Part shown: piece by piece, positions 21,945-31,265 of the stretch
Layout: every line of letters begins with the position of its first letter
Position numbering within the stretch: the stretch's first letter is position 1
Position numbers and translations under genes: made by a program
NCBI GenBank assembly: GCA_030374805.1
Contig: JARGSG010000132.1
Coordinates: forward strand, 62,001-126,000
Source of the DNA: Gracilaria gracilis
Lineage: Eukaryota > Rhodophyta > Florideophyceae > Gracilariales > Gracilariaceae
Reading direction: 5' to 3'
DNA length: 64,000 nt
Notes under the pieces: model-generated
Database searches by the model: none
Seen by the model: only the letters and a program-made list of their open reading frames with translations
What the model was told of the DNA's origin: nothing

Positions 21945-22931
21945 TCATGGGCACAGCAGCTTGGAGTTGGGCTGCGAAGTACTAAAAAAATCGGAGCCCG
22001 GACACGGCGCTACCAAGTCATCCGAGTTCAACCCCTTAAACGGCGGGATATCCTGACTGGTCTGAGAGTTGAGCACGCCGATCTGCACGGCAGACGACAT
22101 TGGCAACGACGAGGTGGGCATACATACAGACGCACGCGGCAAGGACGATTTGTCATCCACGTCCTGGCTCTGCGAGCAGGTGAGTCCGGTATGAAACTCC
22201 TTGCCGTCAGAGTCTGGCAGCGGCAGCGGCGACATGTGCTGCCACGACGGCACGACGTTGCCGGTGCGAGAGTTGACGATGCGTTGATGCAACGGCGTGG
22301 AAGTGGACATGCACAGCGGCTCGGGCATGGAGGACGGCGGCGGAGTGGCGACATGTGCGCCGGTGACGGCGACGGCGGCGGCGGTGGACGAGTGCTGCAC
22401 ACGCGACTCACACACGTGCGCCTCCAAGCGGGCGAGCAGCTGCTGGTTGTCCTTTTGCAGCGCAGCGACGCGGCGCTTCTCGTCGGCGAGCGCTTGCTGC
22501 AGCTGCGACACGCGGTTGTTGAGCGTCTGCACGAGGCGCGAGTGGGCAAGTTGGCGCGCGCGCGAATCGATGGAGGCGAGACGGGCGGCCTGCTCGCGCT
22601 TGAGCACCTCGGCGTACACCTTGGAGGCGTTGGCGGACTTGCGGTTGTTGTGCAGGCGGATGGTGTACTTTTGGGCGGGCGAGAGGCCGCGACGGTCGGC
22701 GGCGGCGGCGTCGGCAGAGGCGGCGTGCAGCGCGTTGCGCATGTGCTTGTACTGCTCGCGCGCGGCGTCGGCGGCGGCCAGACACTGCTTTTCGACGGGG
22801 GAGGCGCCGATTTGATAGGCGATTTTGCGGCGCTTGCAGTACGACACGACAAAGTCGATGGGATCGTCGGACGCGAGTGGCGGCGGGGTGGACGGCGGCG
22901 AGGGCGAGGGGCGCTTGGTGGCACGAGTCAT
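21945..22931 (-). CDS. bZIP-like transcription factor
   Basis: A 328-residue protein if started at 22931 (MTRATKRPSPS); the frame extends upstream to an earlier ATG at 23030, but that leader is Arg/Ser-rich. I prefer 22931. After a Pro/Ser-rich start comes a conserved-looking block (DPIDFVVSYCKRRKIAYQ) and then the basic region NNRKSANASKVYAEVLKRE, which fits the bZIP signature N-x7-R/K. A heptad-like coiled coil follows (LNNRVSQLQQALADEKRRV, continuing to LLARLEAHV). The C-terminal half is Ser/Pro-rich without domains, as in many activators. It is expected to bind DNA as a dimer in the nucleus. Divergently oriented from the C2H2 gene at 24057 across a GC-rich 1.1-kb spacer. Basic-region spacing to the zipper is not textbook, so the family call is moderately sure. 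Confidence 0.6.
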   Translation of the reverse strand: MTRATKRPSPSPPSTPPPLASDDPIDFVVSYCKRRKIAYQIGASPVEKQCLAAADAAREQYKHMRNALHAASADAAAADRRGLSPAQKYTIRLHNNRKSANASKVYAEVLKREQAARLASIDSRARQLAHSRLVQTLNNRVSQLQQALADEKRRVAALQKDNQQLLARLEAHVCESRVQHSSTAAAVAVTGAHVATPPPSSMPEPLCMSTSTPLHQRIVNSRTGNVVPSWQHMSPLPLPDSDGKEFHTGLTCSQSQDVDDKSSLPRASVCMPTSSLPMSSAVQIGVLNSQTSQDIPPFKGLNSDDLVAPCPGSDFFSTSQPNSKLLCP

Positions 22932-24056
22932 GATTGGAGGCCGGCGGGGGCGAGAACGGTGAGAACGGTGAGCGGCAGCGTAGATAGATATGGGTTTTGA
23001 GACACGGAGAAGAGAGAGGGAGCGAGCCAAGACGGAGGAGGTGAGGGCAGCAGCGGCGCCACGCGCTAACGTTATATGGCGCGGCGGCGGGGTGGTAGCA
23101 TTGGCGCGTTTGCAGCGCGGGAGGAGCGCACGGCAGCAGCGGCAGAGAAGGGTGCGCGCGCGAGGTATCTATCTAGCGGCGCGCCGTGCATGGCAGGTCG
23201 GCGCCGATTGGGCGCGGCGCGCGGCTGCGACGCGGCGCCGTGCGCTGGCACAGCGCGGGCGCGTCGCACGTGTCCACGTTTCGTTACACGTGCATTGCGC
23301 CGCGTTAGCCGCGAGCGCAGTGGTTGTTTCCGCGCGCCGCGCGCGCGCGCGCCTGCAATTGGCCAACCGCGCCTGCAATTGGCTAACCGCGCTTGTAATT
23401 GCTTGCTTGGCTTGCGTGCGCGCGCGCTGCGCCGCCGCTGGCTGTTATGGATTGCGCCACGCACACGCCGACAGCTCAGCTGCCCGCTCGCGCTCGCGCG
23501 CCTTTGGAAACCGCCGCGCGCGTCTTGTACTTTGCTATGCACTCATACGTTCGCGAGATACTAAACTGTACCTCCTCCGCGCCGCGCGACGCCGGCGGCG
23601 ACGGCGGCGACGGCGGCGACGGCGGCGACGGCGGCGGCGGTGGCGGCAGCAGCGGCGGCGGCGGCGGCGGCGGCGCAGGCGAGCAGCTGTAGATATGATC
23701 ATAGTTGCGCGGGCAAGAGGGGAGATGTGATGTGTGCGTGCGCGCCGCGGGAGGTGCGGCGCACCGAGCGGCGCTGGTGCAGCCGGTGCTAAATATAAGT
23801 TTAACGCGCCGCGGCGCGCCGCTATTTCGGGAGGCGCAGTCGGCGCGCACATGCGTGCCGCTCCGCGCTCAGTGCGCGGCTAATATAAAAGCGCGCGCGC
23901 GCGAGCGCACCGCCGCAACGCGGCGGTGCCGCTTTACGTCAGCTCCCCCCCCTCCCGCCACCAGGAACCATCACCGCCACCAGGAAGCAGCACCGCCGCC
24001 ACCAGGGAAGCAGCACCACCGCCCCACCAACCACCAGCACCACCGCCGCCGCCGCC
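22932..24056. promoter_or_regulatory. GC-rich bidirectional spacer with tandem CAATTGG units and TATA box
   Basis: Between two divergent regulator genes. It holds three ~20-bp units GCGCCTGCAATTGGCCAACC (about 23350-23410), each with ATTGG (inverted CCAAT) in the first two; a (GGCGAC)n run at about 23588-23640; and TATAAAA at 23884-23890, about 170 bp before the C2H2 start. The overlapping open frames are simple-sequence artefacts. Confidence 0.4.
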
Positions 24057-24608
24057 ATGTCCAATCGCGAGTCGCTACGTCTACCGCCGCTGCACTACTC
24101 GCGACAGACGTCGTCGTTCAACGTGCTGCTGCCGCCGCTGTCGTCGTCGCGCACGGCGGGCGCGCGGCTGCCGCCCATCGCGCACGCGGCGTCGCGCGTG
24201 GCGCCGCTACACGCGCGGCAGCTGCCCGCAGCGCCGCCGGCGCTGCCGGCGGCGCCGCGCCGCCCGCAGCCCATCAAGAAGACGGTGTGCACGACGCAGG
24301 GCGTGCGCGAGGTGTACGCATGCCCGTTCGACAACTGCGCGCGCACCAGCACGGAACACTCCAACCTGAAGGCGCACATGAGGATGCACACGGGCGAGCG
24401 CCCGTACAGCTGCTCGGCGCCCGGCTGCAAGAAGAACTTTCGCTGGAAGTCCAGCCTCACGTACCACGAGAAGGCCATCCACACGTCGGTGAAGCCGTAC
24501 AAGTGCGCGCCGTGCAGAAAGCACTTTGTGGAGAAAAGAAAGTACAAGCTGCACCTGCAGCTGTGCCCGTCGTCCGTGGCGCGCCGCGCGCCCTTGCCGT
24601 TGTCGATG

Positions 24609-24640
<32 letters not shown>

Positions 24641-24695
24641 GGCGGCGGCGGCTGTGGCGGCGGCGGCAGCGGCAGCGGCGACGGCGCGCCGTTAG
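24057..24695 (+). CDS. C2H2 zinc-finger protein with three fingers and a poly-Ser/Ala tail
   Basis: A 212-residue protein. The start has a good context (GCCGCCATG). Residues 1-75 are basic, Pro/Ala-rich. Fingers follow: CPFDNC-x12-H-x3-H (TIIIA-like, with long C-x4-C spacing), the HTGERPY linker, CSAPGC-x12-H-x4-H, a TSVKPY linker, and a third finger CAPC...H....C ending in Cys instead of His. The tail is a run of Ser then Ala encoded by TCG and GCG triplets. Likely a nuclear DNA-binding protein; target unknown. The C-x4-C fingers with TGERPY linkers recall ZAP1/Gli/TFIIIA types. A TATAAAA lies upstream at 23884. Confidence 0.75.
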
Positions 24696-25206
24696 CGGCG
24701 CTGGCGCCCATTAACAACAGCACGCCGTGTAAAAGCTCTGGTACATACATATCTACAACAAGCAACTTTATTTTTATTTTTGTACTGTATCCATACCATC
24801 TCTAGCAGCGCGCGCGCGCGCGCGCACCGCGCAGCCGGCGGCTGTGCGTGCGCGCGTGCGCGTGCGCGTGCGCGTGCGCGTGCGCGTGCGAGCCACGCGC
24901 GCCACCGCTTGCAGTTGTGTACCTTCATTTCTTCTTTGCTGTTTTTTCAGCCCCGTCGCGCCTCGCCTGCGCCATGAGTGAGTGCGCACCGCGCCCATTG
25001 CACTTGCCGTGCCGCGCGCGCCGCTTGCGCGCCCTTTTTCGTTCCTTCCCCCTTCCTCCCCCTCCTCCCCCTCCCTCCCCCTTCCCCCCTCCCCTTCCCA
25101 ATTCCTCCCCCTCCCAATTCCCCCCCCCCTTCACCATGGCGCCGCGTCTTGCCCATCGTCGCTTGCTGCTGCCCCTGCCCCTGCCCCTGCCCCTGCACCC
25201 GCACCC
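24696..25206. other. Intergenic: CpG and GCGTGC repeats, then a long pyrimidine tract
   Basis: An alternating (GTGCGC)n run lies at about 24840-24890. 25035-25136 is almost pure C/T (CCTCCCCCT units), followed by a (CCTGCC)n run to about 25195, directly upstream of the protease start at 25207. It probably contains that gene's promoter. Confidence 0.4.
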
Positions 25207-25242
25207 ATGCCCGTGTGCGCCTTCACCTTTCCGCTGCTACTG

Positions 25243-25286
<44 letters not shown>

Positions 25287-26123
25287 ATCGCCGCGCATCG
25301 TGGGCGGCCAGCGCGAGCTGGAGCCGTCCGTGTTCATGTGGCAAGCCGCCTTCGAGCACGCAGGTACGTTTCGAAAAAAGCGCTGCTGCGTGCGTGTGTA
25401 TCAACGCAGTTACTCACCCACACAGCGTCGCGCGTGTGTGCTTTCCGCGCGCCAACAGGCTCCGTCATCTGCGGCGGCACGCTGCTCACGCACAACAAGG
25501 TGCTCACGGCGGCGCACTGCCGCATCCGCACGTCGCCGCCGGCAGCGCGCAGCGTAGTTCGCGTGGGCGCGCCCGACCTGTCGCGCGCCGCGCGCGCCTT
25601 CGCCGTGGTGGCCACCTACCGCCACCCGGCGTTTGCGCGCGGCGCGCGCGGACAGCCGCTGCACGACCTCATGGTGGTGCAGTTCCACAACGGCGACCAG
25701 TCGCTGGGGCGCTGGGCGCCGCGTCTCAACGCCAACGCGTCGCTTCCAACGCGCGCGCAGCCGCTGCTTGCCAGCGGCTACGGGCGCACGCGCGGCGGCG
25801 CGCGCCGACTGCCGGGCCACCTGCGCTCGGCGCGCGTGCCGCTGGTGGCGGCGCGTGAGTGCGCGCGCGCGTACGGCGACGGCGTGAGTGAGCGCGCGCA
25901 TATCTGCGCGGGCGACGCCATGTTCGACAGCTGTAACGGCGACTCGGGCGGGCCGCTTTGGAGCCGCGCCGCGCACAATCGCAGCGAGCTGCTGCTGCTG
26001 GGCGTGGTGTCGTTTGGCTATGGCTGCGCTAACGCCCACGCGCCCGGCGTGTACACGCGCGTGTCCGAGTACGTGCCGTGGATCACGCGCGTGGCCGCTG
26101 CGCCCGATGCGCCGTTCGGCGCG

Positions 26124-26154
<31 letters not shown>

Positions 26155-26309
26155 CGCAACGGCTCAATTGGACGGTGGTGGCCGCCGCCGCCACCGCTTC
26201 CGTGGCGCTGGTGGCCGTGCTGCTCGTGCTGTTTGTGTACGTGCGCTGCTTGCGCGCCGATGAGCATGGTGATGATGATGATGATGATGAGGCGCTGCCT
26301 CGCAAGTGA
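25207..26309 (+). CDS. Membrane-anchored trypsin-like serine protease, spliced: join(25207..25363,25459..26309)
   Basis: Exon 1 (25207-25363) and exon 2 (25459-26309) are joined across a 95-bp intron with GTACGT donor and CCAACAG acceptor. The split restores FEHAGSVICGG, the canonical S1A stretch before LTAAHC. The product is 335 aa: a signal peptide with 14 Ala, SPR|IVGG activation site at R30/I31, catalytic His72 (LTAAHC), Asp122 (HDLMVV) and Ser215 (NGDSGGP). Asp209 at the S1 base predicts cleavage after Arg or Lys. An Ala run follows the catalytic domain, then a membrane helix (about 285-310) and a short acidic tail with six or seven Asp (GATGAT repeat). Predicted type I surface protease. 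A paralogue follows immediately downstream. Unspliced, the same frame extends upstream to 24978, but that part is low complexity. Confidence 0.8.
25364..25458 (+). other. Intron of the first trypsin-like gene
   Basis: GTACGT...CCAACAG, 95 bp, phase 1. Removing it joins an IVGG-containing exon to the CGG...TAAHC exon in frame. Confidence 0.75.
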
Positions 26310-26415
26310 TAAAACGCTGTTGTTGTTTGCTTGTTTGGCTTTGTAACTTGCACCACGCGCCGTGGTGCGTGGTGGCGCGCTACACGGTAGCTGTTACTGA
26401 CAGAACAAGCGTACC

Positions 26416-26498
26416 ATGTTGTGGTGGTATCGGCGGCGGCGCTCGCGGCTAAAGTTATCTGGACTCAAAAAGGTATCTACAATGGGCGTGATGATGAC

Positions 26499-26541
<43 letters not shown>

Positions 26542-27114
26542 TGCGGTGCGGCGGCGGTGAGCGTGCGCGCGACGCGCAAGCTGTTCACGCAGACGCTGTG
26601 CTCCAACGCGTCGCAGCTGCCGGTGGTGAGGCTGTTCTCGTCGTGCCCATGCTTCCTGGCGTACGAGATCACGTCCTCGTCGCGCGCCACGTGGGACGTG
26701 CTGCTGCTCAACTCGTCGTCGTACGTGCAGTGGCGGCGCAGCAACTTCAGCGCGGCGCCGCGCTACGTGCGGCAACACTCCACGCTGAACGGCAGCAGCG
26801 GCGGCGGCGGCGACGGCGACGGCAGCGCGGTGCGGCTGGCGCCCACCAACGTGTTCGACAACGGGCAGTTTGCACTGGTGATCCGCGCCGCCAGCGCGCG
26901 CCACGCGCAGTGCTTTGGCGGCGCGCAGTCGCCAGCGCTGCGGCCGGCGCACGCGGTGTTCGAGCCCATGCCCACGCCGTGCGCCATCCGCGCCGACGAG
27001 CCGTCCGCCGCGGCGCGCGCGCCTAAAATCGTGGGCGGCAGCGCGGTGGGCGCACCGCCCAATTCGCTCGCGTCGTTTGGGTGGATGGCGTTAATCTGGG
27101 AGGCGGAGGCGGAC

Positions 27115-27145
<31 letters not shown>

Positions 27146-28020
27146 GCGCGCAGACGACTGACGCGCGCCCCATCTGCGGCGGCTCGCACTTTCGGCGCGG
27201 CTTTGTGGCCACCGCCGCGCACTGCGTGGCGGCGCGCGCGCACGCGCCGCAGCTGCTGCGCGTGAGCATCGGCGCGGTGCCCGCGCAGGCGCAGCGCGCG
27301 CAGCTGCTGCGCGTGCGCGCGGTGCACACGCACCCGCAGTACGAGACGCTGCCCAGCAACGAGGCGCTGTTCGACGTGGCGGTGCTGGAGCTACAAGACG
27401 ACGCGCGCACCAACCACACCATCGCGCTCAACGACGACGCGCGCGCGCCGGCGGCGGGCGCCTTCGTCACCGCCGCCGGCTTCGGCTACATCTCCGAGCA
27501 GTGGCCCGCGCTGCCGCAGCCCAACCGGCTGCTGCGCGTGGACGTGCCCGTCGTGCCCACCGCGCGCTGCCAGGCCGCCTTCCGCGCCGTGCGCGCCGAC
27601 GCGCACCTGTGCGCGGGCTACGCCGCCGGCGGCTGCGACAGCTGCCAGGCCGACTCGGGCGGCCCGCTGCGCCACGTGCGCGCGCGCGGCGGCGAGCAGC
27701 GGCTGGTGGGCGTGGTGTCGTTCGGCGCCGGCTGCGCGCGCGCGCGCTCGCCCGGCGTGTACACGCGCGTCAGCACCGTCGCCGCGTGGATGCGCGCCGT
27801 CGCCGACGGCGCGCTGCGAGAGCGCGCCGAGCGCCAGCGCCGCCGCTCCGTCGCCCTGGCTGCTGGCGGCGCCGTGTTTGCCGCCGTCGTGCTCGCTGTG
27901 GCCGCCGTCGCTTTGGGCGCGTGGGGGTGGCGCCGCCGCCGCCGCCGTCTGCGCGCCGCGCGCACGTCCGCCGCCTTGGCGCGTAGCGACGCGCCCAGCG
28001 AGACGGGCGTGTCGGCCTGA
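26416..28020 (+). CDS. Second membrane-anchored trypsin-like serine protease with long pro-region
   Basis: 534 aa if read from 26416; a start at 26482 (MGVMMT) is also possible and would make an ATG-repeat-encoded run of 14 Met the core of the signal sequence. Residues 50-200 form an unrecognised pro-domain with several Cys. The activation site is APK|IVGG (I205). The catalytic domain has His269 (TAAHC), Asp320 (LFDVAVLEL) and Ser414 (QADSGGP); Asp408 predicts trypsin-like specificity. An Ala run of about ten interrupts an early loop. After the domain come a basic patch, a membrane helix (VALAAGGAVFAAVVLAV) and an Arg-rich tail. The gene is a tandem paralogue of the one ending at 26309, only about 106 bp upstream. 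K|IVGG means it could be activated by its neighbour (inference). Confidence 0.75.
26490..26541 (+). repeat. (ATG)n microsatellite read as poly-Met
   Basis: Near-perfect ATG triplets at the start of the second protease gene. A shorter (GAT)n run at about 26267-26290 ends the first protease gene and is read as poly-Asp. Confidence 0.8.
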
Positions 28021-28107
28021 GCGCTTTTTGTGTACATTAAAAAAAAGCCCCTGCTCTTCTCACCCAACTCGCCTCAATTCATCGCTTCTCATTCGCTCGC
28101 CATCATC

Positions 28108-28116
28108 ATGATGTCG

Positions 28117-28148
<32 letters not shown>

Positions 28149-28171
28149 GGCGGCGGCGGAGGGGGAGGCGG

Positions 28172-28235
<64 letters not shown>

Positions 28236-30309
28236 CGCGTCGCTGGCGTCGCGAGTGGACGCGCTGCGCCTCAGTGTGCAACGCAGCGGCACGTACGAGC
28301 AGCACGCCGCGCTGGTACACGCGCTACGAGAGCTATCGCGCCCCGAGCAGCTGCAGCGCGCGCGCGAGCGCTTCGCAGACGCGCACCCGCTGGACGCCGC
28401 CGAGTGGCTGCAGTGGCTGGACGACGAGCTGAGCGCCGCCGACAGCGACGCGCGTCGCGTGGCGCTGCTGCCGCTGTTCGAACGCGCCATGCGCGACTTT
28501 CTTCACGTGCCGCTGCACCTGCTGTTCGTGCGCACCGTGCTGCAGCTGTGGCGCTCCCACGCCGTCGATGGCGCGCGCGTGCTGCGTGCCTTCGACAGCT
28601 GCGTGCGGCTTGGCGCCGTGCATCACTTCACGGAGGGCGAGCCGTTGTGGCGCTTGTATCAACAGGTGGCGCCGCAGTTGACGCGCCCACTGGAGCACTT
28701 AGAACAGCAGCCGTGTTACCAGTCGCAATCGTCCGAGCTCGCTTCTCAATTCAGCGCTTTCGAGAGCAAGTTGAGCCACGCCCAATCGCAGAACCACCTG
28801 CACGCGCTCACGCATGTTTACACCTCGTACGCCACTTTTGTCAAACAATCGCACCCTCTCGCCTGCATCAGTGTGTGTGAGCGCATGCTCGCTGCCGCCT
28901 ACTCCCACCCGCCCGCCTGGCTGCATTACCTCTCGTATCTTGCCACACTTGCCGACAAGCGCCCTCTTGTTGCCGTCGCCGATCGCGCCATTCGCAACGT
29001 GCCCACCTGCATTCCCGTGTGGTCTCACGCCGTACTCGCCGCCAAATACCACCCAAACCCCGAGCAACAGCTGTGCAGCCTGCTGCAACGCGCCCACCCG
29101 TTCGTCACCACAAGCGAGCAGTATGCAGCCGCCGAGGCGCTCTCCAAACACGCCTGGTCGCTCTTTGTGCCGCTCACCGCCCCCACCTCCCTGCTGCCCG
29201 CCTTGAATCAATGCTTGCGCTTCAATGTGTTACACTCCGTGCAGTGGGCCTCTGCCACCTGCTTTGCTGCCGCCGTACTTGCTGCTGCCGATCACGTCAA
29301 CAGCGCCGTTCAGCTGTTTCAGAGTGTGCTCAATGCCAGACCGGGCGAGACAAGGTGGCTGCTTCAATTTGCCACCGTCATTTCTACCAAATCTCAGCAC
29401 CCTGTTCGCCACATGTTTCAACACGCAATGACGCAGTTGCATTCCCCGATCGATGCCAACATTGTGCGCGATGCTTGGTACGCCTTTGAGCTCGCCGTCA
29501 CCCCGAAAGAAACCCTGCTGCACAGGCTGCACCTTGTTGACCTCGCTAGCGCCAAAAGCGTGCACCACCCGCCGCCTGTGGCTCATGATGCACACGCCGC
29601 CCACAAGCGCCCCAACAAACGCCGTGACACACCGCACGCATCGAAGAAGCACAAGGTGCGAAATGGTGCTCCACCACAACATGACGATCGCACCAACGTA
29701 CATACTTTGGATGCTGTGAAGCCAGCTCCACAAGCTGTGCCACAAACCGCCCCCAACGGCAGTGCTACCGAAAGCAAACACGCCACCGCACATGGCACAA
29801 GCGCTCAAAACGCTCGTCAACGCCCAAACCTACAGCATGATGCGCCAGAGCCAAACACCGTATTTGTGTCCAATCTTCCATTTAATGTTAAAGAAGAACA
29901 CTTGCGACAGTTTTTCGCTCACGCTGGTACCATACGCCACATACGCCTTCCACTTCGCTCAGACGGCGCGCCAAAGGGAATCGCGTACGTGGAGTTTGAG
30001 CAAGACGCCGCTGTGCAAAATGCATTGCGCGCACATTTACAAGCGATTCACGGAAGGACCGTATCGGTCAAGCGCTCAAACCCACCGCAAAAGAAGAGGG
30101 GGGGCAACAAATCTCGTGCATCTTCTACAAAATGGCGGCCCTTGCAACCTCGTGCTTCCGCCTCCCGAAAAGTGGCGATTCCCGCCATACGCGCGTCAGA
30201 CAAGGATGTGCATATGACTGACAACATGCAACAATCCGCCAAAGATGAACACGCTTCAGATCATAAACCTATGAATCAAGACGACTTTCGCGCTATGCTA
30301 AAGGGATAA
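28108..30309 (+). CDS. SART3/Prp24-like U4/U6 snRNP recycling factor
   Basis: A 733-residue protein from the ATGATG at 28108; the frame is open upstream to 28030, but that part is leader. After poly-Ser and (Ala-Ser)n from TCG/GTCGGC repeats comes a long helical region rich in W, L and A in half-a-TPR (HAT) style (about 60-480). One RRM follows (about 580-655) with RNP2 VFVSNL and RNP1 KGIAYVEF. The last residues NQDDFRAMLKG match the C-terminal LSM-interaction motif of SART3 and Prp24. That combination (HAT, RRM, C-terminal DFR.ML) points to the factor that re-anneals U4 and U6 snRNA in the nucleus. Human SART3 has two RRMs; only one is evident here. The front third is far more GC-rich than the rest, and the gene crosses the edge of the GC island. 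Confidence 0.75.
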
Positions 30310-30386
30310 GCTCTGGTTCTCGAGTAAATTGGCACATTCGATTCCGAATCTGCCAAATCGGTGGCCTGATGCACACACAGTGTTGA

Positions 30387-30746
30387 CTACCTTCTTTGCA
30401 TGTAGTAGAGGCGTTTCAGGTGATAGAATATCGTGCTCTTGCGCTTATTCTTTGCTTCTGGCTGTTGTACATATACACAATTGCTGGCCGGTTAGTTGCA
30501 CTGACGCTAGCTTTTCTCAACATCACGCAAGAACATATTATCAAAACCAAGGTTCGCGCTTGCATCACTTACCTGTCGTGACACGCATTCATGAAGGGCT
30601 TTCATCCGGCTGGCGCATTTTGCCTCGTTAAAGTTGGAATCCTTGAAGCATGACAAAACAGACATCATTTCCAGCATGCATTCCGGACCCTTTCTTGTGA
30701 GTCTCTCTATAGTACTGCGCTTCGGTAATCTGACTCCCTTACCCAT
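30387..30746 (-). CDS. Twin CX9C mitochondrial ribosomal protein mS37 (MRP10/CHCHD1-like), spliced: complement(join(30387..30461,30573..30746))
   Basis: Exon 1 (30746-30573) starts MGKGVRLPKRS and carries two CX9C motifs: C-MLEMMSVLS-C and C-ASRMKALHE-C, a CHCH fold oxidised by the Mia40 pathway. A GTAAGT donor follows HECVSRQ. The acceptor TACAACAG gives exon 2 (30461-30387), which reads PEAKNKRKSTIFYHLKRL, the KSTI.yHL.rL tail I associate with yeast Mrp10 and its relatives. The product is 82 aa, matching family size. Without splicing the frame would end in an unrelated tail at 30507. Faces the SART3-like gene tail to tail (78 bp) and lies about 520 bp head to head from fibrillarin. Confidence 0.75.
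30462..30572 (-). other. Intron of the mS37-like gene
   Basis: 111 bp, GTAAGT...CAACAG on the minus strand, phase 0, with CTAAC as a possible branch site. Confidence 0.7.
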
Positions 30747-31265
30747 CGTTCACACTCTATGTGGCAACAGCTTCGCCAAAAGCGCGATCTTGAAAGCTCC
30801 AAATACCAATTCACTGAAAGATGGAAGATCGCGTGAATGAAGAAAGAAGCTCGCCTTTCTCTAGTAGGAACGCTACCCTGGTAGCACGAGGGCCTTGACC
30901 AACAGCTGCACTTGTTCTCGTTCTCGGACGATGAAGAAGCGGGATCAAAAAGATGTTTGATGCAACTTAATTTAAACTGTAATAGATTAAATCTACATTT
31001 TGGGCCATTTCTTCGCAATACACGTATTAAATCTGTGTGCGTGTGATCTTTTCTTGCTGTGTAGCCTGCCAAAAAGCGCGTTTTTGCACGTGGCCGTGGC
31101 GCCGTGCGGATCAAACAAGTCAGGCTGCCGCCGACGGTTAAATCCCACGGCCGGCCGACGGGAGGGAAACACAAACCCGGTGATAGCCGATCGATCAACC
31201 CGTGTTAAGGCTCTTACTGCATTCTCAGCAGTCGCTGGCGTGGAAAGCCGTTCAGCACTAAAACA
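30747..31265. other. Intergenic spacer, likely shared 5' region of mS37-like and fibrillarin genes
   Basis: No further gene seen. Two ribosome-related genes diverge from this 519-bp spacer. Confidence 0.4.

Noticed and set aside
22191..23000. Plus ORF opposite the bZIP-like gene
   Set aside because: Antisense shadow of a GC-rich coding region.
22990..23730. 246-codon Arg/Ala plus ORF
   Set aside because: Simple-repeat artefact in the bidirectional spacer.
23705..24805. 366-codon plus ORF across the zinc-finger gene
   Set aside because: Out of frame with the clear C2H2 fingers and made of Ala/Val/His runs.
24978..25458. N-terminal part of the 443-codon frame as the real protease start
   Set aside because: Low complexity, lacks IVGG and contains the intron; the spliced model restores all S1A landmarks.
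26455..27470. Minus ORFs opposite the second protease gene
   Set aside because: Antisense shadows with poly-His or poly-Ile from the ATG repeat.
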